In this document: positions 12,655 through 21,523 of the stretch, piece by piece
Layout: every line of letters starts with the position of its first letter
Position numbering within the stretch: the first letter of the stretch is position 1
From: Obelidium mucronatum
Lineage: Eukaryota; Chytridiomycota; Chytridiomycetes; Chytridiales; Chytriomycetaceae
Direction of reading: 5' to 3'
Assembly: GCA_025765595.1 (NCBI GenBank)
Contig: JAIVFH010000002.1
Location: 496,001-560,000 of the forward strand
DNA: 64,000 nucleotides
Notes under the pieces: model-generated
Told to the model about the DNA's origin: nothing
What the model saw: only the letters and a program-made list of their open reading frames with translations
The model's database searches: none
Made by a program: the position numbers and the translations under genes

Positions 12655-14406
12655 TTACAAATATTCGCTTCTAAGGAATCTTTCCAAGATTTCATTCACT
12701 TCCGGAGCTTCAACGTACTGTCGAAGCACCTGATACATTTCGTCATCCGTCATCTTGTCTACGCCATTAACTGCCTTCCCATCATGCGCAATGAAACCGC
12801 GATGCCCGATAATCAATCGAGCTATTTTTGAATTGAAGAAGAGCGACCGTTCTTTCACCATCAACGTTATCCCAGCAACGAGATTGCGATTTTCAAACCG
12901 ATTACTGTTCATTAGAGTTTCGACAACAGTGACGTGACCTCCACGAATAGCGGAGCAAAAAGCTTGACTCAAGTTCAGCTCGCCTGGAAAATCCATCATT
13001 CTTTTCACTACAACAACGATTCCTTGTTCGGCAGCAGAATTAATGGCGCTGTCACGCAACCACAGGCTGGACATTCGTGGATCAGACAAGAAAAGCTCCA
13101 ATATATTGATATGGTTTCTTTCTCCAGCAAGAAGCAAAAGCTCAGCATCTCTGAGAACGAAAGGTTTCACTTGGTGACAGCGCATTAGTAACCGCACAAT
13201 CTCAATATGCCCATTTTCAACACTTTTACGGAGAGGCGTGTTGTCATGAGCGGCTGGGTTAACACGGATGTCTGTCAATAGAAGCTCGACCACTTTATAG
13301 AATCCATTTTCTGAAGCGCGCCTTATTGCGTAATCATCAAACGTGGATGGATCCGATCGACCATCTTTCATTAGCACTTGCACGCATTCCAGGTGACCAT
13401 GTCCCGCGGCAAGGGCCAATGCGCTGCTGGTTTCAGCAGATGGATCCACGCGGGGATCCTTCAATAAAAGTTCAACAAGATCCGTGAGACCGTAGGCAGC
13501 TGCACTGCGAATCAAAGTATAGCGTCCCAATGACGGATCGACGCGATTTCCTTCCAGCAGTAGATTCTTGACAATGGAAGAAAGGCCGTGTTTGAGTAGT
13601 GCTGACAAGCTTTCGTTTTCGTTGTAGCCAGGGTCAATTCTGGAATCCGAAAGAAAGAGATGAACCGTTTCAATGTGGTTCTTTTCACATGCCCAGCTGT
13701 AGCCAAGATGGTCTCGGGTAGTTGGGGACATTCTTGGATCTGCCAGGAGGAGCTTGACGATCTCAGGTTGCTCGATATCAGGGCAGCAGGACAATGCGTA
13801 GTGATCCAAAGCAGTCGGATCAACAAGCGGGTTTATAAGTAGTTTCTTTACAGTGTTGATGTAACCAAGGCGAGCGCTCCATCGGAAAGGGCGGTTCTCC
13901 CACTGCTGTCACGTCGAACGACGGATCCTTCATGAGTATCTCGAGTATTTTGTCTCCATCCTTAGGATCGAGATGCCATCGATAGCAGTGCATTAGGTTG
14001 GTATCAATGTCCAAGCCATCAACAACATCCGTCCAGTCTGGAACCGTCAGGAGTAGCTTCATCAACCCGATCTTGTATTTGAACGGAAGAGACCGCCATA
14101 TATCTCCTTTGATACCGCTCTTGTCCAAGTAATGCCACAGCTCGGGTTCCTGGGACACTTTGAACTGGAACCGTATATGGAGGCCAGCGAATTCCGCTGA
14201 ATTCAGCAAGGAATCAGCAAAGAGGGACTTTGAGGCAAGAGCGACTCTGACAATGTCGGCAGTATTGAGTGGAAGGTAGCAGAGGATGGCCTCTCGTATC
14301 TCACGTGGGCAAGGCGTGAATGGTCATGAATTTCAGGTGGGTTGAAAGTGCGCACTTTTGTAATTTCAGAAGAGGCCATTAATCGCCACCCAGCTGGATT
14401 CTTCAT
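12655..14406 (-). pseudogene. F-box-like/ankyrin-repeat protein gene with two frame breaks
   Basis: Read from 14406 (or the inner ATG 14379, MASSEITKVRTFNPPEI) toward 12655. An F-box-like helix pair (PREIREAILCYLPLN, IVRVALASKSLF) leads into about ten ankyrin units, for example HLECVQVLMKDGRSDPS and YKVVELLLTDIRVNPA. The order suggests a substrate receptor of an SCF ligase, which is an inference. The frame is broken twice. Near 14300 the N-terminal exon and the F-box frame differ by one base. At the CCC run 13899-13901 the frame shifts by one between DPSFDVTAV and ENRPFRWSARLGYIN. No GT-AG intron fits either place. Outside the breaks the repeats are intact, so the gene is either freshly inactivated or carries assembly indels. 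Confidence 0.65.
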
Positions 14407-14500
14407 TTAAGGATGAAAGAGTCATTAGTATTCAATTATTCAGCGCAAGAAGAGGAATACGTTTGAGTAGTTGGTTCAAAGAAAAAACAACACTTGAAAA

Positions 14501-15967
14501 ATGTCTAGTGACGAATCTGTGGCCAAGATCCCCAACCTCGCGCTCGCGCAGCACCGGTTCATCCTGGCGTCGGGCCCTTCCGCGCAGCATGCGGCGGCCA
14601 AGGCTGCGCTGCTCGCGGGAGTCGCTGCGGACGGTGAGTTGTTTTTGAATGTTAACAGCGAACGCGCGTCTGACACGAAACAACGAAAGAGATGGCGCCG
14701 TTCTACGCGGCGCTGTGTGCGCAGTTCGGCTGGCCGCGCGACGCGCCGCTCGCCGCCGCCGCCGCCGCCGCAAACGCCGCCGAGCTCGCGCGCCTCGACG
14801 CCGCCGCCGCCGACGCCGCCGCGAACCTCGGCGCGACTGACGTCAGCGACGCGCTGGCCGCGAAGGCCGCGTATCTGGCGCGCATCGGCGAGAAGGACAA
14901 GGCCGTGGCCGCCCACAAGCTGGCGCTCGAGAAGACGGGCCCGCTGGGCGCCCGCATCGACCTGGTCTTTGCCCAGATCAGAATCGGCTTCTTCCACAAC
15001 GACCTGGACCTCATCAACAAGAACATCGAGAAGGCCCGCAGGTACGGACGAGTGTTGTCGTTGCGCTTCGCTGCTTCTGACTGCAACCAGCTTGATCAAC
15101 GAGGGCGGAGACTGGGACAGAAGAAACAGGCTGAAGGTCTACGAAGGACTGCACAAAATGTCGTCGCGTGACTTTAAAGGTGCTGCGGATCTTTTGCTGG
15201 ACACTCTCGCCACTTTCACTTCAACTGAATTGATGGAGTACAAGGAGTTTGTCAAATACGTTGTTCTCTGTGCAACCATCACCCTCAAAAGACCCGAATT
15301 GAAGTCCAGAGTACGTCTTTTTAGTCGCGTGGGAGTGTTTCTAATCTTTCCTAGGTTATCAATGCTCCTGAAATTTTGGAAGTCATTCACGATATTCCAC
15401 ATCTCTCCGACTACGCAAACTCACTGTACAAATGCGAATATGCGCAATTCTTCAACTCTCTCGGTATTTTTGAAATTTGTATAAGCCATTCCTGATTTGT
15501 TTTCCCCAGCCGCAATTGAGCAAAGCATCAAGTACGACCGCCTGCTGCATTCGCACTACCAGTATTACGTCCGTGAAATGCGTATTTTGGCATACACCCA
15601 GCTTTTGGACTCGTACCGCAGTCTTACTATTGAGTCTATGGCAAATGCATTTGGAGTGTCAGAAGACTTTATCGACTCGTGAGTTCGGACAAATCTCTTC
15701 CGTTTTTTCGTGTTAGTTATTTATGCTGTCAAATAATAGGGATCTGTCCAAGTTTATTTCAGCTGGGCGATTGAACGCAGTGATTGACAAAGTAGGGGGT
15801 GTGGTTGAGACCAATCGTCCAGATGCGAAAAACGCTCAATACCAGGCTGCCATCAAGCAAGGAGATTTGTTGCTTACCCGCATTCAAAAGCTGAGCCGTG
15901 TGGTATGTATATCTTCGTTAACATATGTTTTTTTCTGAAACTTTACTGTATTCAGATTTCCATCTGA
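14501..15967 (+). CDS. RPN7: 26S proteasome regulatory subunit Rpn7 (PSMD6)
   Basis: Seven exons (14501-14633, 14690-15041, 15091-15310, 15355-15463, 15510-15678, 15740-15902, 15956-15967), about 385 aa, normal for Rpn7. Alanine-rich N-terminal helices are followed by the TPR-like block [20 protein letters not shown] and the conserved [17 protein letters not shown]. The C-terminal PCI winged helix contains [20 protein letters not shown] and [20 protein letters not shown]. Rpn7 is a lid subunit needed for lid assembly. The last exon is only 12 nt (Ile-Ser-Ile-stop). Exon 2 is far more GC-rich (GCG, GCC, CGC codons) than the later exons. Confidence 0.95.
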
Positions 15968-16058
15968 GGGACAAGACTACATTATTTGTTATTGCCTTTG
16001 GTCTCGACTACTTTTTATTCAATAAAACCGCTGTGTCTTGGTCTATCGCAGTTGTCTA

Positions 16059-17630
16059 TCACTTGTTCAGGTTGTTCCTCTTTTGCCTCAATATCTGTGT
16101 TCCTTTCATCCGCTTTGTCCAGCTGCTCATCTTCTCCGATTTCTGAAAGAATGGATCCAATGGGAATTTTGGTTGCCCAACTGGAGACGAAATCGGCGGT
16201 AAAACAGTTTCCGCTTTTGGTAAATCCTTCACCAACTCCGATGTACCATCCGTCTTCTCAGCGGACAACGCAAAACCCTCTTGTCCTGGCGCAGGAGGAA
16301 CTGAATACAAATGAGCGCGTCCTTGATAATCCAAATTCGCGTTATGATAATCCTTTGGTTTATGTCTCAAATGCTCCATCCTCTCCGCGGCATTCTTTGG
16401 AAGCGGTGGAGGCGGCGAAGCCACAAACCGTTGCTGCTGCAACCTCGAATCCGCAACAACTCCAGAAACAACGTTCCCAGCCGCGTCCGCCAGATTCACC
16501 ATCTGCCCCGCAGGAACCGGAACCTCAGCCCCAATCGGCGGCAAAACATTCACTTTCTTGGCCCTCCCCGTCAACTCTTTCGCCTTTTCTTTCCCATTCA
16601 CAAGACCCCGCAGCTGGACCAAATCAACATCTAAACCACTCACACTCAGTACATCGCGCACGAGTTCAAGCTCTGCACGGAGTGTATCGATTTCTCCTTG
16701 CTTACGTTTATTATCCGCGTTCATACGTTCGATAAAGTGGAGGTATTTTCGGCGTTGTTGTTGGAGAAGGACAAAGTATGGTTTCGTTTCATCGATTTCT
16801 GAGGCCGCAGACAAGGGTTTCGTGAGGTCGTCGTTGATGTCGATTACAGTGTCTTTGCCACTGACGGTTTTGGACCATGGTGCTCTCATTTCGTCTGATT
16901 CTTGAATGACCGAAAAAAAAACATTTTTAGAAAGGATTAGAAACGCGTGCTGAAATGAAAACTGAAAGTATAAAAAAAGAAGAAAAGAAAAGATGGGGAT
17001 TATGAGGAATATTTTACAGGTTCCGTATGAGATAGATTTGTCGTGCAGAGGGGGGGATTTTCATTTATGAAAAGGTACGTGAGTGATACACTTACCCTCG
17101 TTAAAATAAGCGCTATTTGGTCTTGATTCGTGAACTACTTCTACAAAGCTAACGTCTTTTATGGGTGTGTGTGTGTGGATGGAAGAGTTTTTTAAGACTT
17201 CACAATCCCAATAAAAAAAGGGGGATTGTAAACCTGAACAAAGGTTTTGTAATCTAGCAATCTCCTTATGCAAGTCTTTCAACGATCCTTTATGCTGCTC
17301 TTGCAGGAACTCTATTGTCTTTTCTAAACTGGCGATACGCGATTGAGATTTCTCGTAAGCTTGTTTATATGATGTTGTTGATGTTGCAACAATCGTTGGA
17401 GTTCCTTCTGATCCCGGTTGTATTACTGATGATGTGGTGTTGGTGGTTGTGGCGTTTCCGTCGGGTTGACAGACTATGTAAGATCGTCGAAAACTGGTGC
17501 TGCTGCTGCTTCTGTTTGCGTTGTTTGGGTTGACGTTGCTGCTTGTGTTGGGGTTGACTGTGGGTGAAGGTGCGCCGCCAGGTACGTATCTTGTTGTGGG
17601 TGTTGTAGGTGGCTGGGCAACGAAAAGCAT
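16059..17630 (-). CDS. coiled-coil protein with a CCDC92-like N-terminal segment
   Basis: Two exons, complement of 16059-16900 and 17096-17630, about 458 aa, joined by a 195-nt intron (N-E-E-S-D). A low-complexity Ser/Thr/Asn/Pro N-terminus precedes a helix IASLEKTIEFLQEQHKGSLK continuing DLHKEIARLQNLCSGL. This matches the CCDC92 family signature of FLQ, then H.E I.RLQ..C. A second helical block, YFVLLQQQRRKYLHFIERMN and DTLRAELELVRDVL, lies in exon 2. CCDC92-type proteins associate with centrioles and cilia in animals, so a flagellar role in a zoosporic fungus is plausible but inferred. Convergent with RPN7, about 90 bp tail to tail. Confidence 0.65.
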
Positions 17631-18915
17631 ATACGGGTGAAAGGGGTTGGGGAGGGAGTGTGGGGGGTGATTTTTTTTTTATATTTATTTTGGAACGCGA
17701 TCGAGATTTGCAAAACAATGGAGAAAGAGAGAGATATTTTAAACTACTTTGAAGGCAGTTATCTTGTAATGGAATATCGATAGACCAACGACTGGGAGTG
17801 TGTTCCATTCGTTTTTCGTCTGTCGATAGATTGAGAATAGCTGTTTCCGACAACGCCAATTTTCGGAAAAAGGTTTATTCAAACTTCTCTTTCGAGATTC
17901 TCTGATTCCGGTCGGCATGAAGTAGGTAAAATGCAAAGGGGGTTCGTTTTTATAGAAATGTGTCCGAAAAGAAAGTAATAGCAAATCAAAGCCAAATCCG
18001 CACAGTTACTTTGCGTTTCATTTTCAAGCGGCCGTGAGAGAATACGAAGGACGTGAGTGCCGTTGCCCCATCGCCTCTGCAAACAAACCCCTCTGTTCCG
18101 GGTTTTCGATTTCGAGAACCGAATTTAGATCTTCTACAGGCAACGACATTAACCCTCGTCCGTCTATTTTTTCCTCTCGAACGCCTGCTGGTTTTCCCCC
18201 CATTTGACTGATTCAGCCACCTGCGCAACACTCCAACCATGAGGATTGCTCAAGTCAAACTCTTGTCGACGCAGAAGAACCAGTAACAGGGACAGTCATG
18301 ATTTGTGTTGAACCTCCAGCCACCACCATCATCGTATCCTGATTAACTGCTGCATCGTGTGTGGAACGCTTTCGAAAGCGTACTCTGAAGATTCCATAGT
18401 TTCCACGGATAAGAATGGATGGATTCAGCGAATGGGGGTCTGGCGTATCAGTGAGATATGCGATCGTAATACTAGTCTACATTGCCACCGACACTACATT
18501 GTGTTACGGACATGCGTCTTCTGATGCAAGCATATCTCTCCAAATAAGATCAGGGTTGGGTTACACTCCGCATTGGTGAAGTGCAAAAGACAGGGAAGAT
18601 GGTCCAGGTGTATAATGACAGACATGTCGATACTAAAATAGTTGTTTTTTGTTTCAAATTCCGAACACTTTGCTTGCCAAGATTCAGCCAAGGGATGTGA
18701 TTAAATGTAAAAATTTCTGGCCTTTAAATCATTTCCCAAAACGGGTTTGTTCATTTGGCGTCCCCTTAGCTCCAGTTAGGATTGATGTATGAAGTAGAGA
18801 CTCTGGCCTAAAAACTACCAGACTAAACAGCTCAAAAGTAGGAATAAAAAAACTCAAACAATCCATCAAACCACGGGTTAAAGCGTTTATTGGGTAGCTG
18901 ACACATACAGGACCA
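17631..18915. other. 1.3-kb stretch with no recognisable gene
   Basis: Only short ORFs occur and none resembles a known family. The left part must contain the promoter of the CCDC92-like gene, and the right end contains the 3' flank of the first Thr-rich secreted-protein gene. I see no tRNA, tandem repeat or terminal inverted repeat here. Confidence 0.5.
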
Positions 18916-19251
18916 TTAAATTGGAATATGGGGTAAAACCGTTCCCTTAGGGGCAGTGGTAGTGGTGGTAGTGGTAGTGGTGGTGGTAGTAGTGGTGGTT
19001 TTGGTGGTGGTGGTGGTGGTGGTAGTGGTCCTAGTGGTGGTGGGGCCTACGAAAGCACAACGGAATGTTTGACGCAGTGGGGCTTCTGGAGAACCATAAT
19101 ATTTCCAGTAGCACTTGTCGTCTGGGCAATTTCTGACGCCGGCGCTGTAGTCACTGCAATCAACTAGAGTTTCCCCTGGTTGACTGGGAAGGGCTGTGAA
19201 TTGAGCTTGAACGCTGAGGACAACAAGGGCAAGTTGGAGAAGGAGCTTCAT
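18916..19251 (-). CDS. secreted Cys/Thr-rich small protein, copy A
   Basis: Single exon, 111 aa. The signal peptide MKLLLQLALVVLSVQAQ is followed by a short Cys motif, CSDYSAGVRNCPDDKCYWKY, and then an almost pure Thr tail with occasional Lys/Arg. The tail ends APKGTVLPHIPI. The Thr tract is a likely O-glycosylated stalk, suggesting a cell-wall or secreted product; function unknown. The first ~70 residues are identical to copy B at 20340-20672 and the tails differ in length and ending. A TATA-like ATTTATAT lies about 60 bp upstream of the ATG. Confidence 0.75.
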   Translation of the reverse strand: MKLLLQLALVVLSVQAQFTALPSQPGETLVDCSDYSAGVRNCPDDKCYWKYYGSPEAPLRQTFRCAFVGPTTTRTTTTTTTTTKTTTTTTTTTTTTTTTAPKGTVLPHIPI

Positions 19252-19602
19252 TTCGGCTTTTTCTGTTTTTCGAGCGTCTTCTTTTCTCTTTCAATGCGCT
19301 ATTTATATCTGGATTTCGACGAAATTTTTCCAAACTTTTCCAAGAAAGGCGATGTGTGTGGCTTGTGCTGGTCACGCGTTGTGGGTGGTGCGCACTGGGT
19401 GCACACGCTTTTGCCAAATTGCACCACAAGCGCATTTGGTTTCAAAACCAGCAACATACATGGCTTTGGGCAACTTTCATTAAATAGAAGACTTATAACT
19501 CTTTCAATGTATCACACTCGCACAAAGGATTTATTGCCAAGAAAAGAAAATTCAGACACTGCAAATAAGGCTCCTGGCATTTTTAAATTTCAAAAACTTA
19601 AA

Positions 19603-19700
19603 TTTTACATTCGACCAAGGACACAATACCCAGCGCACGAGATGCGTTTCCCAAGCGTGTTTGTTAGGAGCAGCCCTAAGAACATGGCCAACCCTTTCGG
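19603..19700 (-). pseudogene. RRS1 3'-end fragment (oldest copy, in unit A)
   Basis: Sequence from the TTTTACATTCGA word through ACACAATACC and AACATGGCCAACC aligns with the last ~90 bases of RRS1 (21524-21605 plus 3' flank), with several substitutions. It is non-coding here. The same fragment occurs at 21039-21140 in unit B, showing that it existed before the tandem duplication. Confidence 0.7.
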
Positions 19701-20065
19701 CCAATTTTTCGCAAGAATTTTTCGCCTGGGCGTTCCGAAGGCAAGAACTTCCAAAAAACAACAAGGGGTTGCTGTCGGCCACGTTCTCACAAGCCCCAAT
19801 GCACCAGTATTGGTTTGATATTTGTTTCCAAAACAGTGACAGTCGATTGAGCGATGTATTATGCTGAGCTAACGAAAGCCGATACAAACAAGCAAGTTCA
19901 AGCCAGTTACTCCAAATAAGGTCCTTGCATTTCTTGAATTGTATAACTTGTTCACAAATCGATAACGGTGGCTTTATCATTGCCAGGCATACACACCAAA
20001 GACAGTTCATGCAAGCGTTTATTGTCAAATGCTCGTTACCCAATACATCAAAAAAGGCAATCAAA

Positions 20066-20228
20066 GTCTTCCCTCGATCCAATTTGCACAATACCCAACG
20101 CAGAAAGCGCATTTCCAAGCGCAATACGAGTAGTCTTGGGCGGATGTGGACCTATTGGCGGTATAGTCCAATATCTCCGGCAAAGGCAAGCATACGATCC
20201 CAATTGGATTCGTAAATCCTTCGTGTCT
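20066..20228 (-). pseudogene. internally deleted RRS1 3' fragment at the right end of unit A
   Basis: The left half (CACAATACCCAACGC, TTTCCAAGCG, ATACGAG) matches the RRS1 terminus at 21540-21590. The right half (GGCAAAGGCAAGCATACGAT then TTCGTAA) matches RRS1 coding sequence near 21890-21935. About 260 bp of RRS1 between the two is missing. The fragment is therefore a truncated and deleted pseudo-copy produced by the tandem duplication. Confidence 0.75.
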
Positions 20229-20339
20229 ACATGCTGCATAACGAGAAAGCTCTTGGTCAGCTTCTTTTTGAAAAAAATTGGTATCCTTTAAAGTGACTCA
20301 ACGCGGTTTTTATTCACTCGTACTTTACAAATTTTTGAA

Positions 20340-20672
20340 TCAGGGGCCATCTGGAAGAGGTACTCTATGGGGACCATTGCCACTGCTGCCGGTAGTAGTG
20401 GTGGTGGTAGTAGTGGTGGTTTTGGTGGTGGTGGTGGTGGTGGTAGTGGTCCTACTGGTGGTGGGGCCTACGAAAGCACAACGGAATGTTTGACGCAGTG
20501 GGGCTTCTGGAGAACCATAATACTTCCAGTAGCACTTGTCGTCTGGGCAATTTCTGACGCCGGCGCTGTAGTCACTGCAATCAACTAGAGTTTCCCCTGG
20601 TTGACTGGGAAGGGCTGTGAATTGAGCTTGAACGCTGAGGACGACAAGGGCCAGTTGGAGAAGGAGCTTCAT
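20340..20672 (-). CDS. secreted Cys/Thr-rich small protein, copy B
   Basis: Single exon, 110 aa, with the same signal peptide and CSDYSAGVRNCPDDKCYWKY motif as copy A. The Thr tract is shorter and ends GSSGNGPHRVPLPDGP. The promoter region is shared, with ATTTATAC in place of ATTTATAT. It is the likely parental copy because its flank is contiguous with intact RRS1. The function is unknown. I infer a glycosylated extracellular product, as for copy A. Confidence 0.75.
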   Translation of the reverse strand: MKLLLQLALVVLSVQAQFTALPSQPGETLVDCSDYSAGVRNCPDDKCYWKYYGSPEAPLRQTFRCAFVGPTTSRTTTTTTTTTKTTTTTTTTTTGSSGNGPHRVPLPDGP

Positions 20673-21523
20673 TTCGGCTTTTTTTTTTTCGAGCGTCTTC
20701 TTTTTCTTTCAATGGGCTATTTATACCCGGATTTCGACGAAATTTTTCCTAGTTTTTCCAAGAAAGGCGATGTGTGTGGCTTGTGCTGGTCACGCGTGGA
20801 TTCAACGTGGAGATGGGTGGTGCGCACTAAGTGCACACGCTTTTGCCAAATTGCACCACAAGCGCATTTGGTTTCAAAACCAGCGACATACATGGCTTTG
20901 GGAAACTTTCATTAAATAGTAGACTTAAAACTCTTTCAATGTATCTCACACACACACAAAGGATTTATTGCCAAGAAAAAAACGAAAATTCAGACACTGC
21001 AAATAAGGCTCCTGCCATTTTTAAATTGCAAAAACTTTAATTTTACATTCGATCCAAGGACACAATACCGAGCGCACGCGATGCATTTCCCAAGCGTGGT
21101 AGTTAGGAGCAGCCCTAAGAACATGGCCAACCCCTTTCGGCCAATTTTTCGCAAGAATTTTTCGCCTGGGCGTTCCGAAGGCAAGAACTTCCAAAAAAAC
21201 AATAAGGGGTTGCTGTCGGCCACGTTCTCACAAGCCCCAATGCACCAGTATTGGTTTGATATTTGTATCCAAAACAGCGACAGTCGATTATGCTGAGCTA
21301 ACGAAAGCCGATACAAACGGGCAGGTTCAAGCCAGTTACTCCAAATAAGGTCCTTGCATTTCTTGAATTGTATAACTTGTTCACAAATCGATAACGGTGG
21401 CTTTATCATTGCCAGGCATATACACACAAAAGACAGCTCATGCAAGCGTTTATTGTCAAATACTCGTTACCCAAAACACCAAAAAGGCAAATCAAATAAA
21501 AATCCACAGCCTTCCACTTTGTT
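20383..21523. repeat. tandem duplication, unit B
   Basis: Counterpart of unit A. From 20383 it carries the secreted-protein gene, its promoter and the spacer with the older RRS1 fragment, and it then continues without break into the 3' end of RRS1 at 21524. Similarity to unit A extends into RRS1, apart from the 260-bp deletion in A. Confidence 0.8.
21039..21140 (-). pseudogene. RRS1 3'-end fragment in unit B spacer
   Basis: It repeats the RRS1 terminus 0.5 kb downstream of the real one: TTTTACATTCGATCCAAGG, then ACACAATACC and AACATGGCCAACC, against TTTTACATTCGATCCAACGG at 21522 and onward. Non-coding. It records an RRS1 3'-end duplication that predates the larger A/B duplication. Confidence 0.7.

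Larger units (their letters stand above)
18941..20230. repeat. tandem duplication, unit A (secreted gene + spacer + RRS1 3' fragment)
   Basis: This unit matches 20383 to about 21960 nearly base for base at an offset of about 1.43 kb. It includes the Thr-tract, the Cys motif, the promoter, the 0.7-kb spacer with an old RRS1 fragment, and a second RRS1 3' fragment at its right end. Small indels separate the units. Unit B runs directly into intact RRS1, so unit A is the derived copy. The exact left boundary is obscured by the GGT/ACC-repeat Thr tract. Confidence 0.8.

Noticed and set aside
17986..18240. 84-aa Arg/Lys-rich minus-strand ORF
   Set aside because: No motif, no intron context and lone position; probably chance.
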